Shown: positions 7,890 to 15,671 of the stretch, one piece after another
How the letters are laid out: each line of letters starts with the position of its first letter
Numbering within the stretch: position 1 is the stretch's first letter
Assembly (NCBI RefSeq): GCF_001639105.2
Contig: NZ_CP028906.1
Span: 334,360-374,530, forward strand
DNA: 40,171 bases
Direction of reading: 5' to 3'
Source of the DNA: Azospirillum humicireducens
GTDB taxonomy: Bacteria > Pseudomonadota > Alphaproteobacteria > Azospirillales > Azospirillaceae
The notes under the pieces: generated by a model
The model's input: the letters and a program-made list of their open reading frames with translations, nothing else
Told to the model about the DNA's origin: nothing
The model's database searches: none
Made by a program: the position numbers and the translations under genes

Positions 7890-8169
7890 GTGGCATTCCA
7901 CAGGCCTGCTCAAGGGCATTCCGAGCCGATCGTTTCGCTCTGTTATGGTTGTCTGAAAATCGAGACAATATCTCTAAAAATAGATGGCACTCCTTCAAAA
8001 GTCTTGATTAAGAGACTTGTGACCGGTCGGAGAGTTTTGTGTGCAACGCACAAAATCAGCCTTATCAAAGATTTCTGCCGACATCACCGGGCCGTCAATC
8101 CTGGCACAAGCTTTGCTCTTATGGTTGCACCCCGCCCTCAGGGGACTGCCGCCATGAGAAAGCGCTCCG
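7890..8169. other. AT-richer regulatory stretch without a gene
   Basis: No gene seen between the copper promoter and the SRPBCC gene. Positions 7921-8040 hold 51 G/C of 120, against roughly 70% around it. It carries the dyads TTGTCT (7949-7954)/AGACAA (7963-7968) and TTTTGTG (8035-8041)/CACAAAA (8049-8055). It probably holds the promoter of the hydroxybutyrate operon; I could not assign -35 and -10 boxes. Confidence 0.6.
8035..8055. promoter_or_regulatory. Palindromic operator candidate upstream of the ketone-body operon
   Basis: Perfect 7-bp arms TTTTGTG and CACAAAA with a 7-nt centre (tgcaacg), 115 nt before the SRPBCC start. The symmetry suits a dimeric repressor. The regulator is not identified. 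Confidence 0.5.
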
Positions 8170-8604
8170 ATGCCGCTCGTCACCGCAACCTCTCATCTGC
8201 CTGTTCCGGCACGCTGCGTGTGGCCGCTGGTCCGGTGGGACGGGGCGTTGGGTGATTGGTATCCCGGTGCGGTCTCGATGAGCGTGGAGGGGGTGGGGAA
8301 GGGCGCGTTGCGGCGTCTGCGGCTTTATGACGGGGCGCCGGTCGTCCACCGGCTGGAGCATGTCAGCCGCATCGACGATGCCTACACCTATGCGGTGGTC
8401 GAAGGACCGTATCCGGTCGCTGACCTTCTGGCACAGATCCGTCTGCGCGCGGATGGGAACCGGCAGGCCGCCCTGGATTGGACCGCCACCTTCCGCCCGC
8501 ATTCTCCCCACCCGAACTGTGGCGCGGAGTTGGAAGCGGAGCGTTTCGTCCGCGACCTTTACGATGCCGGCATGGCCCGGCTTCGCACTCTGCTTCAGCC
8601 GTGA
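8170..8604 (+). CDS. SRPBCC (START/polyketide-cyclase-like) protein
   Basis: 144 residues with the small SRPBCC pattern: an N-terminal strand with Trp (VWPLVRWDGALGDWYPGA), a central RRLRLYDGAPVVHRLEHV strand pair, an AYTYAVVEGPYPV segment and a long C-terminal helix. These proteins form a hydrophobic pocket; ligands vary and cannot be told here. It lies 63 nt upstream of the permease gene on the same strand and may be cotranscribed with the hydroxybutyrate genes. No signal peptide is seen. Confidence 0.7.
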   Translation: MPLVTATSHLPVPARCVWPLVRWDGALGDWYPGAVSMSVEGVGKGALRRLRLYDGAPVVHRLEHVSRIDDAYTYAVVEGPYPVADLLAQIRLRADGNRQAALDWTATFRPHSPHPNCGAELEAERFVRDLYDAGMARLRTLLQP

Positions 8605-8667
8605 ATCCCGAAAACACACCCGTGACGGTCACCGTCCGAAAATAATAACCGAGGGAGCATCGTCCAA

Positions 8668-10059
8668 ATGAGCTTTCTGATCTGCGTAGGAGCGCTCGCG
8701 TTCCTGATGCTGGTCGCCTACCGGGGCTTCAGCGTCATCCTCTTCGCGCCCATCGCGGCGATGGGGGCCGTGCTGCTGACCGATCCGTCCGCCGTGCCGC
8801 CGATCTTCACCGGCCTGTTCATGGACAAGATGGTCGGCTTCGTGAAGCTGTACTTCCCGGTCTTCCTGCTGGGCGCGGTGTTCGGCAAGGTGATCGAGCT
8901 GTCCGGCTTCTCCAAGTCGATCGTCTCGGCCGTCATCAAGCTGGTCGGGCGCGAACGGGCGGTGACCTCCATCGTCCTGGTCTGCCTGCTGCTGACCTAT
9001 GGCGGCGTGTCGCTGTTCGTCGTGGTCTTCGCCGTCTATCCCTTCGCGGCGGAGATGTTCCGGCAGAGCGACATCCCCAAACGCCTGATCCCCGGCGTGA
9101 TTGCGCTTGGCGCCTTCACCGTCACCATGGACGCGCTGCCGGGCACGCCGCAAATCCAGAACATCATCCCGACCACCTTCTTCAAGACCGACGCCTATGC
9201 CGCCCCCTGGTTGGGGCTGATCGGCTCGGTCTTCATCCTGGCGCTGGGGCTGCTCTATCTGGAATGGCGCGTCCGTTCGGCCATCGCGCGCGGCGAGGGC
9301 TATGGCAGCGGCCATAGCAACGAGCCGGAACCGGTCGCCTCGGAAGTGCTGCCGAACCCGATCCTGGCCTTGTCGCCGCTGGTCGCCGTCGGCGTGCTGA
9401 ACAAGCTTTTCACCATGGCGATTCCCGGCATCTACGGCACCACCAGCGAGGTGGCACTGACCCCCGGTGCCAAGCCGCTGGTGACGCAGGTCTCCTCCGT
9501 CGCCGGCATCTGGGCGGTGGAAGGTGCCTTGCTCTGCGGCATCCTGATGGTGCTGGCCTTCGCCTGGAAGCCGGTGTCGCAGCGTTTCGCCGACGGGACC
9601 AAGGCCGCCATCGGCGGGTCGCTGCTGGCCGCCATGAACACGGCGTCGGAATACGGCTTCGGCGCGGTCATCGCGGCGCTGCCGGGCTTTCTGATCATCC
9701 GCGACGCCCTCACTGCCATTCCCAACCCGCTGGTGAACGAGGCGGTGACCGTCACCGCGCTGGCCGGCATCACCGGCTCGGCATCGGGCGGCATGAGCAT
9801 CGCGCTGGCGGCCATGGCCGACCAGTTCATCGCGGCTGCCAACGCCGCCGGTATCCCGATGGAGGTGCTGCACCGCGTCGCCTCCATGGCCAGCGGTGGC
9901 ATGGATACCTTGCCGCACAATGGTGCCGTCATCACATTGCTGGGCGTCACCGGGCTGACGCACCGGCAGTCCTACGGCGACATCTTCGCCGTCACCTGCA
10001 TCAAGACGCTGGCGGTCTTCTTCGTGATCGCCGTCTATTACCTGACCGGGATCGTCTGA
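8668..10059 (+). CDS. GntP family permease, probably for D-3-hydroxybutyrate/acetoacetate
   Basis: 463 residues, about twelve hydrophobic segments. The family pattern is visible: a GVSLFVVVFAVYPFA helix, then a TMDALPGTPQIQNIIPTTFF loop, and late GGMDTLPHNGAVI. GntP relatives move small hydroxy acids with protons. The gene is followed 2 nt later by the CoA-transferase pair and then 3-hydroxybutyrate dehydrogenase, so a short-chain keto or hydroxy acid is the likely substrate (inference from context). A ribosome-binding site GAGGGAGC lies before the ATG. Confidence 0.88.
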   Translation: MSFLICVGALAFLMLVAYRGFSVILFAPIAAMGAVLLTDPSAVPPIFTGLFMDKMVGFVKLYFPVFLLGAVFGKVIELSGFSKSIVSAVIKLVGRERAVTSIVLVCLLLTYGGVSLFVVVFAVYPFAAEMFRQSDIPKRLIPGVIALGAFTVTMDALPGTPQIQNIIPTTFFKTDAYAAPWLGLIGSVFILALGLLYLEWRVRSAIARGEGYGSGHSNEPEPVASEVLPNPILALSPLVAVGVLNKLFTMAIPGIYGTTSEVALTPGAKPLVTQVSSVAGIWAVEGALLCGILMVLAFAWKPVSQRFADGTKAAIGGSLLAAMNTASEYGFGAVIAALPGFLIIRDALTAIPNPLVNEAVTVTALAGITGSASGGMSIALAAMADQFIAAANAAGIPMEVLHRVASMASGGMDTLPHNGAVITLLGVTGLTHRQSYGDIFAVTCIKTLAVFFVIAVYYLTGIV

Positions 10060-10061
10060 CC

Positions 10062-10721
10062 ATGAAGAACAAACTCGTCTCCCTGGAAGAGGCCGTCGCG
10101 CGCATTCCCGACGGCGCTTCCCTCCTGATCGGCGGCTTCATGGCCGTCGGCGGCCCCAACCGGCTGGTGGACGAATTGATCCGCCAGGGCAAGCGCGACC
10201 TGACCATCATCGCCAACGACACTGCCCGGCCCAACAACGGCCTTGGCAAGCTCGTGGTGGAGAAGCTGGTGCGCCGCGTCGTCACCAGCCACATCGGTCT
10301 GAACCCCGAGACGCAGAAGCAGATGATCGCCGGCGATATCCAGGTGGAACTGGTGCCGCAGGGCACGCTGGCCGAGCGCATCCGCGCCGGCGGCGTCGGG
10401 CTGGGCGGTGTCCTGACCCCCACCGGCGTCGGCACCATTGTGGAGGACGGCAAGCGTACGGTCGAGATCGACGGAGTCACTTACCTGCTGGAGACACCGA
10501 TCAAGGCCGACTTCGCGCTGGTCGCCGCCAAGCAGGCCGATCTGTACGGCAACCTGACCTACGCGCTGACCGCGCGCAACTTCAACCCGCTGATGGCGAT
10601 GGCCGGCGCCACCGTGATCGCCGAGGCCGAGGACATCCTGCCTGTCGGCTGCATCCCGCCCGACGCGGTGATGACGCCGTCGGTTCTGGTCGACCACATC
10701 GTCACTGCAACGCCGCGCTGA
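10062..10721 (+). CDS. 3-oxoacid CoA-transferase, subunit A
   Basis: 219 residues, matching AtoD/ScoA-type subunits: a GASLLIGGFMAVGGPNRLVD opening, a glycine-rich GVGLGGVLTPTGVGT region, and a KADFALVAAKQADLYGNL segment. With subunit B it moves CoA from succinyl-CoA or acetyl-CoA to acetoacetate, so that the acid enters acetyl-CoA metabolism. Whether the donor is succinyl-CoA (Sco) or acetyl-CoA (Ato) cannot be told from sequence. It starts 2 nt after the permease stop. Confidence 0.92.
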   Translation: MKNKLVSLEEAVARIPDGASLLIGGFMAVGGPNRLVDELIRQGKRDLTIIANDTARPNNGLGKLVVEKLVRRVVTSHIGLNPETQKQMIAGDIQVELVPQGTLAERIRAGGVGLGGVLTPTGVGTIVEDGKRTVEIDGVTYLLETPIKADFALVAAKQADLYGNLTYALTARNFNPLMAMAGATVIAEAEDILPVGCIPPDAVMTPSVLVDHIVTATPR

Positions 10722-10738
10722 TCGGGGAGTATTGAGCC

Positions 10739-11386
10739 ATGGATGAAAAGACCCTGATCGCCAAGCGCGTCGCGCTGGAACTGATGGACGGCGACCTCGT
10801 CAACCTCGGCATCGGCCTGCCGACCCTGGTCGCCCGCTACGTCCCCGCCGGGCGCCATGTGTTCTTCCAGTCGGAGAACGGCATCCTCGGCATGTCCGGC
10901 CCGATCACAGGAGCGGAGAACCACGACCTGACCGATGCCGGCGGTTCGCCCATCTCGGCTCTGCCGGGGGCGGCGTCCTTCGACAGCGCCTTCTCCTTCG
11001 GGCTGATCCGCGGCGGCCATCTGGACGTCACCGTGCTCGGCGGCCTGCAGGTGGACCGTGAAGGACGTCTCGCCAACTGGATGGTGCCGGGCAAGATGGT
11101 GCCGGGCATGGGCGGGGCGATGGATCTGGTCACCGGCGCCCGCCGGGTGATCGTCGCCATGCAGCACAGCGCCAAGGGCGAGGCGAAGATCGTCGAGCGA
11201 TGCGCCCTGCCGCTGACCTCCGTCCGCCGGGTCGACCTGGTGGTGACTGACCTCGCCGTCATCGAGCCGACCGATGCCGGGCTCGTCTTGAAGGAAACCG
11301 CCCCCGGTGTCACGGTGGAGCAGGTGATCGCCAACACCGGGTGCGAGTTGATCGTCGCCCCGGACCTCCGTTCCATGCCGCTCTAA
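10739..11386 (+). CDS. 3-oxoacid CoA-transferase, subunit B
   Basis: 215 residues. Carries the SENGILGMSGP motif in which Glu46 is the catalytic residue that forms the glutamyl-CoA thioester. The C-terminal VVTDLAVIEPTDAGLVLKE and APGVTVEQVIANTG stretches are also typical. It forms the working enzyme with subunit A, 17 nt upstream. Confidence 0.93.
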   Translation: MDEKTLIAKRVALELMDGDLVNLGIGLPTLVARYVPAGRHVFFQSENGILGMSGPITGAENHDLTDAGGSPISALPGAASFDSAFSFGLIRGGHLDVTVLGGLQVDREGRLANWMVPGKMVPGMGGAMDLVTGARRVIVAMQHSAKGEAKIVERCALPLTSVRRVDLVVTDLAVIEPTDAGLVLKETAPGVTVEQVIANTGCELIVAPDLRSMPL

Positions 11387-11397
11387 AGGTAAAAACA

Positions 11398-12186
11398 ATG
11401 ACCAATCTGAAGGGGAAGGCCGCGCTCGTCACTGGGTCCACCAGCGGGATCGGCCTTGGAATCGCACGGCAGCTCGCAGGTCAGGGCGCCGACCTGATGC
11501 TGAACGGCTTCGGCGACGCCGCCTACATCGCCGAGCTGTGCCAGTCGCTGTCGGCTGAGTTCGGCGTGCGCGTCGCCCACAACGGCGCCGACATGTCGAA
11601 GCCCGAGGAGATCGAGGCTATGGTCGCCGCCGCCGAGGCTGCCTATGGCCGGCTGGACGTGCTGGTCAACAATGCCGGCATCCAGCATGTGGCGCCGGTC
11701 GACGCCTTCCCGGTGGAGCGCTGGGATGCGGTGATCGCCATCAACCTCTCGGCCGTCTTCCACGGCACCCGTGCGGCATTGCCGGGCATGAAGGCCCGCG
11801 GCTGGGGCCGGGTCATCAACATCGCGTCGGTGCACGGGCTGGTGGCGTCGGTCAACAAGTCGGCCTATGTCGCCGCCAAGCACGGCGTGATCGGCCTGAC
11901 CAAGGTGACGGCGCTGGAACTGGCGGAGACGGACATCACCTGCAACGCCATCTGCCCGGGCTGGGTGCTGACGCCGCTGGTGCAGAAGCAGATCGACGCG
12001 CTTGCCGCCTCGCGCAATCTGTCGGTTGAGGAGGCCGGACGCGAGCTGCTGAGCGAGAAGCAGCCGTCGAAATCCTTCGTCACCCCCGAACAGCTGGGTG
12101 AACTTGCGGTGTTCCTGTGCTCGGAGGCGGCCGGAAACATGCGTGGTGCCGCGCTGACCATGGATGGTGGCTGGACCGCCCAGTAA
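11398..12186 (+). CDS. bdhA: D-3-hydroxybutyrate dehydrogenase
   Basis: 262 residues, a short-chain dehydrogenase/reductase. The NAD motif TGSTSGIG lies at 12-19, NNAG at 91-94, and the catalytic Ser144, Tyr157 and Lys161 in the IASVHGLVAS and KSAYVAAKHG segments. The long SEKQPSKSFVTPEQLG helical lid is characteristic of 3-hydroxybutyrate dehydrogenases. It oxidises D-3-hydroxybutyrate to acetoacetate, which the CoA-transferase upstream then activates. The ATG at 11398 follows the previous stop by 11 nt; a longer in-frame start at 11341 lies inside subunit B. Confidence 0.93.
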   Translation: MTNLKGKAALVTGSTSGIGLGIARQLAGQGADLMLNGFGDAAYIAELCQSLSAEFGVRVAHNGADMSKPEEIEAMVAAAEAAYGRLDVLVNNAGIQHVAPVDAFPVERWDAVIAINLSAVFHGTRAALPGMKARGWGRVINIASVHGLVASVNKSAYVAAKHGVIGLTKVTALELAETDITCNAICPGWVLTPLVQKQIDALAASRNLSVEEAGRELLSEKQPSKSFVTPEQLGELAVFLCSEAAGNMRGAALTMDGGWTAQ

Positions 12187-12206
12187 GGCGGCCCGTCCAA
12201 TGCCTC

Positions 12207-12232
12207 GGGGGTGGGCCGGAGTGCCCGCCCCT
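12207..12232. terminator. Weak terminator-like hairpin between convergent genes
   Basis: GGGGTGGGC (12208-12216) pairs with GCCCGCCCC (12223-12231) apart from one G-T pair. It lies between bdhA and the convergent ribbon-helix-helix gene. There is no T-run. Confidence 0.4.
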
Positions 12233-12252
12233 CGACGGACACCCGCATATTT

Positions 12253-12633
12253 TCAGCTTTCTCTGGCGGCGGGAACCGTATCGAAGGGGGTGGCGATGAA
12301 AGGACGGCCCTGGCCATGGCCGGCGCGGGCGTGGCCACGCTCGGTCGCAGCCTGCCGGAAATAGCCGACCACGAACACCCGCAGTGCATTCGCGAGCGAT
12401 ACGCCGGCCTGGGGGGCGCGACGGCCCTGCTGTTCCATGCGGTCGCGGACATCCCCGCACAGCTCTTCCACTGTCAGGTCTTCCCGCTGGCATATCTCAT
12501 TCAGCCCCTCCCAGTAGGAGGGCTCCAGACGGATAGAGACATCACGTCCGGACAATTTCAGCGTGCGAGAAGCCAGAGGGGAAACACCCATTGATTGATC
12601 GGTGTGAAACCTGTTGTTCCCATCGCTCGACAT
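12253..12633 (-). CDS. Ribbon-helix-helix protein (RHH_4-like), paralogue 1
   Basis: 126 residues. The middle holds the ribbon (RTLKLSGRDVSIRLEPSYWE) and two helices (GLNEICQREDLTVEELCGDV, then SLANALRVFVVGYFRQAATE) typical of the compact DNA-binding proteins annotated as ribbon-helix-helix domain 4. The N-terminal 30 and C-terminal 25 residues are extra. The protein at 16063-16365 shares the R-LRLE/IRLE-WEGL-LC-R-FV-GYFR pattern, so the two are paralogues flanking the YcaO block. The start was set at 12633 because an AGGA lies about 11 nt before it; 12684 is possible. Target unknown. Confidence 0.7.
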   Translation of the reverse strand: MSSDGNNRFHTDQSMGVSPLASRTLKLSGRDVSIRLEPSYWEGLNEICQREDLTVEELCGDVRDRMEQQGRRAPQAGVSLANALRVFVVGYFRQAATERGHARAGHGQGRPFIATPFDTVPAARES

Positions 12634-12741
12634 GCGCTTAAATCCTCGTCCTGCCCGTGCGATTGCCCCCCAACGCGCACCCACTATAACGCGACCACAA
12701 CCGGGTTTGGGAACAAAACTTTCGGCAGGTAAGGATTCTCC

Positions 12742-13452
12742 CTAGGGACTCTGTTCGGGATCTCCAGCCATATCCCTGAGTAGAGCCAGATCGTTGATGA
12801 CGATAAAACCTTTAGCATATGTCACTGCGCCAGACCTGCGCAGGGCGCCGAGACACTTGTTCACCATTTCGCGGGTGACGCCCAGCATGTTTGCGAGGGC
12901 TTCCTGCGATAGCGGCAAGGTCAGGCGTAAGCCGGTGGCGGTCGGTTGTCCGTAGCTGTCCGACAGCAGCAGCAACCTCCGGGCGAGCCGGCGCGGGACG
13001 TCGTGAAAGACGGCATCCTCGATGTTCTCCGATACCCAGCGCAGCCGGTCGCACAAGACCACCATCATGCGGGTGCAAAGGCGCGGATAGCGTTCCAGGA
13101 AGGGGATGAAATCGGAGCGGTCGATGCGGTAAAGCTCGACCGGGCGCAGGGCGACCGCTGCGGCGGTCCGTTCCCGGCCGTCGATCAGGCCGATCTCTCC
13201 CAGGACGTCGCCTGCTTCCAGGATGTTCAGCAGCATGGTCTTGCCATCCGCCGAGGACGTCCGGATGGCGATCTGGCCCTTCAGGACAGCGAACAGGCTG
13301 TCGCCGGGATCGCCCTTGTCAAAGATGATCTGGTCGGCATCGAAGCGGACTATACGGCCCAACCCCAGCATTTCCGCCATTTGCCCGGCGTCGAGCTCTC
13401 CAAGCAGACGGTTGCGCCTCAGCACCGCCGCCACATCTATGGGCGCGTTCAT
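12742..13452 (-). CDS. Crp/Fnr family transcription regulator
   Basis: 236 residues from the ATG at 13452, which has GGGACGGA before it. An N-terminal cyclic-nucleotide-binding beta-barrel (GDPGDSLFAVLKGQIAIR, then GDVLGEIGLIDGRERTAAAVAL) is followed by the dimer helix and a C-terminal winged HTH (LSQEALANMLGVTREMVNK). The recognition helix carries Arg-Glu and, five positions after the Arg, a Lys where CRP has Arg185, so a TGTGA-type site is plausible. It lacks the N-terminal cysteines of FNR, so it is not an iron-sulphur oxygen sensor. The barrel phosphate-binding Arg is present in the GRERTAA stretch. It is 77 nt downstream of the TfuA gene on the same strand and may be cotranscribed. Confidence 0.9.
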   Translation of the reverse strand: MNAPIDVAAVLRRNRLLGELDAGQMAEMLGLGRIVRFDADQIIFDKGDPGDSLFAVLKGQIAIRTSSADGKTMLLNILEAGDVLGEIGLIDGRERTAAAVALRPVELYRIDRSDFIPFLERYPRLCTRMMVVLCDRLRWVSENIEDAVFHDVPRRLARRLLLLSDSYGQPTATGLRLTLPLSQEALANMLGVTREMVNKCLGALRRSGAVTYAKGFIVINDLALLRDMAGDPEQSP

Positions 13453-13529
13453 ACATCCGTCCCGGCACTGTTTCACGCCTGGGCGGCGACGACCGCCACC
13501 CCGACGCGATCAGTCTACCGAAAACGCAC

Positions 13530-14282
13530 CTACATCGCGAGGGGGGCAGCGTCGCGTATTGCACGTTCCCACAGGACGGTCCGCTCGAAATGGAAGCGGG
13601 CTTCCGGCGCTGCATCGTCGCCGCTGGAACGGCCGAGGCGTCGCGCCATGTGGTGCAGCATCGCCTTGGCATCGTCGCGCTTCTGATCGAAGCGGCCCTG
13701 CGGCAGCCAGCCTCGGAAAGCCGACAGTTCGTCCGCTGGCAGGCCGATGTCGCCACCCAGCCGCAGCATCCGGCCATAGCCGCGTTCACGGTAAGGCAAC
13801 TCCTTGGCGATGGATTCCAGGCGCAAGGCCGTGCCTGTGGTCAGGACCCGGTCGGTCACCGCGTCGGACAGGGTGCGGCGGATGTTGACCATCGCCTCCG
13901 ACAGGGCGGTGTAGCCGAGCTCGGCCGGGCCATGGATCACCGCGACCTCATCGTCGTCCTCCAGCCGACCGTCGCGGAAAGCCTCGAAAATGGCGCCGAC
14001 ACCGATCATGCCGAAGGGATACAACTCCGCCGCGCGCAGAGCTCCCATGCTGGAGGCGCCAAACACCGGAATGCCGGCATGGATGGCGTAAAGGATTTCC
14101 TTGTGCCAGACCGACGGCACGCTTTCGAAGAAGCCGTCGATGATGCCGATGGCCGCCGGCTTCTCCGCGCACAGACGCAACACGTCGCCCTGGGCGACCG
14201 GTGGCAGGTAGGTGGCGTCCAGCTCCCGTGCCGCATCCTCGCGCGGCAGGGTGGGGCCTAGGAAGACATAGACGCCGTTCAT
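13530..14282 (-). CDS. TfuA-like protein, partner of YcaO
   Basis: 250 residues. Typical TfuA features: a VFLGPTL opening, a GDVLRLCAEKPAAIGIIDGFFE strand-helix, SVWHKEILYAIHAGIPVFGASSMGALRAAEL and FRDGRLEDDDEVAVIHG. The family is named from trifolitoxin genes. In archaeal methyl-CoM reductase thioamidation and in thioviridamide-type pathways it works with YcaO to supply sulphur for backbone thioamides. The ATG overlaps the YcaO stop by 4 nt (ATGA), implying translational coupling and a complex. That the product is a thioamide is an inference from family pairing. Confidence 0.88.
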   Translation of the reverse strand: MNGVYVFLGPTLPREDAARELDATYLPPVAQGDVLRLCAEKPAAIGIIDGFFESVPSVWHKEILYAIHAGIPVFGASSMGALRAAELYPFGMIGVGAIFEAFRDGRLEDDDEVAVIHGPAELGYTALSEAMVNIRRTLSDAVTDRVLTTGTALRLESIAKELPYRERGYGRMLRLGGDIGLPADELSAFRGWLPQGRFDQKRDDAKAMLHHMARRLGRSSGDDAAPEARFHFERTVLWERAIRDAAPLAM

Positions 14283-15550
14283 GCCGCCTTCTCCATGGCT
14301 CGGGCGCCGAGCGAGCGCAGGCCGCGTTCACCCAGCAGGTAATCGGGGGATTCGTCGGCACCCTCCAACCCCGGCACGACGACGCGCACGACCGGGATGC
14401 CGAATTCGGGTCTGGTCAGGTCGACCGCCACCGCCTCCCCGATGCCAACGGCGCGCAGCCGGTCGAGTTGGTGGGCGAGGTCGGCCTCGATGGTGGGGGC
14501 GGTGCTGGTCGGGCAGTCGTAGAAGGAGCGCCGACCGGCACCATCGACGATCAGCGCCTTCCAGCGGGCATGGTTGGCCGGGTCGAGGTGGCGTTCATAT
14601 TCGGCGCGGGGCATGTCGTCGCGGGCGCCGGCGATGAAGGTCAAGCGGCTCTGCGCCGCTTCTGTCAGGGCGCGGGACAGGGCGATCTCGCGCGCCACAT
14701 GGCAGCCCATGCCGGTGGCCGGGCGGATGGAGTGCTGGGGCAGATCCTCGCGCTCGACGATGCGGCAGAGGAAGGCGGGCAGGCCGACGTCGCTGGTGGT
14801 TTCCCACACGCCGACGGCGACTCCGGCGGCCTCGAACCGGTCGATCAGCGAGCGGCAGACCGGATCGTCGATGCTGTCCAGGTCGATGCGGGTCGCCGCC
14901 TGGGTGGCGGGGTCCTGCAGGCGCCACAGGGTGGTCGCGTCGCGCTCCACCAGTTCGGTGACGGCGTGGCTGATCGCCTCCACCTTGTGGTTGCCCGACG
15001 CCAGCCCGTTGGAACCGGCAAGGAAGGCGCCGTGGCCGGGGGCCATCGGCACGGTGAAATTCAGGTGGACCATCTCGAACGGAACCCATTTCGGGCCGCC
15101 GTTCAGCAGATCCTGGCCCTCGATCCACAGGATGGGGCTGTTAGGATTGAAGCAGCCGGTCGACAGCCTGGGCAGGCGGTCTACGTCCACCACCGGGTGG
15201 GTCCAGCGCAGCTCCTCGAAGCTGGCGAACTTGAGTGGCAGGGTTATGCGTTCGGCGTGATAGGTCTCGATCGACTCCATGACCCCCGACGCCTTGGCGG
15301 CGGCGAGTGTCACGCCCTTGCCTTGCGACACCGAGATGGAACGCGAGTTCGGCCGCGTCACCATCACCACCGGAATACCGACGGCATCCAGCCCGGTGAC
15401 GTTGGCGATCCGGGTGATTCCCATGATCGGCAGGAACGGGGCAACCCGATCCAGAGTCTGTTCGGGTGCCATGACCCGGTGGGTGCCGATCGTGTGGGCC
15501 TTCACCGCATCCGAAACGGAGGCTTTGACATCGAGCAGATCGAAGGGCAT
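14279..15550 (-). CDS. YcaO-type ATP-dependent peptide backbone-modifying enzyme
   Basis: 423 residues. ATP/Mg motifs are intact: SQGKG (75-79) with Glu92 and Glu95 in the ASGVMESIETYHAE helix, then EAISHAVTELVERD (191-204), and later a TEAAQSRLTFIAGARDD segment. YcaO enzymes phosphorylate a backbone amide oxygen, giving azolines, amidines or, with TfuA, thioamides. The C-terminus (RAMEKAA) lacks the proline-rich PxPxP tail of azoline-forming cyclodehydratases, and no E1-like partner or dehydrogenase is present, which favours the TfuA/thioamide type. Its substrate is plausibly the 65-residue peptide encoded upstream. Confidence 0.9.
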   Translation of the reverse strand: MPFDLLDVKASVSDAVKAHTIGTHRVMAPEQTLDRVAPFLPIMGITRIANVTGLDAVGIPVVMVTRPNSRSISVSQGKGVTLAAAKASGVMESIETYHAERITLPLKFASFEELRWTHPVVDVDRLPRLSTGCFNPNSPILWIEGQDLLNGGPKWVPFEMVHLNFTVPMAPGHGAFLAGSNGLASGNHKVEAISHAVTELVERDATTLWRLQDPATQAATRIDLDSIDDPVCRSLIDRFEAAGVAVGVWETTSDVGLPAFLCRIVEREDLPQHSIRPATGMGCHVAREIALSRALTEAAQSRLTFIAGARDDMPRAEYERHLDPANHARWKALIVDGAGRRSFYDCPTSTAPTIEADLAHQLDRLRAVGIGEAVAVDLTRPEFGIPVVRVVVPGLEGADESPDYLLGERGLRSLGARAMEKAA

Positions 15551-15593
15551 CGCGGCTTGTCCGGGGCGGAGGAGAATCGAGAGGGTGTGTCCC

Positions 15594-15667
15594 GTTCCCG
15601 GGTCCGTGGCCGGTCAGCACCTGAAGAGGTGCTGGTGGCCACGGTCCGAAGAACCGGAACCGGGAAC
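15594..15667 (-). promoter_or_regulatory. Long intercistronic stem-loop between peptide gene and YcaO gene
   Basis: Three nested perfect stems: GTTCCCGG (15594-15601)/CCGGGAAC (15660-15667), CCGTGGCC (15604-15611)/GGCCACGG (15637-15644), and AGCACCT (15616-15622)/AGGTGCT (15627-15633) with a GAAG loop. It begins 4 nt after the peptide stop. No T-run follows, so it looks like an mRNA-stabilising or partial-termination structure that would give more peptide than enzyme (inference). Confidence 0.8.
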
Positions 15668-15671
15668 CCGA

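Noticed and set aside
8629..9963. 444-residue minus-strand open frame
   Set aside because: Antisense to the GntP permease; His/Gln/Asp-rich shadow with no domain.
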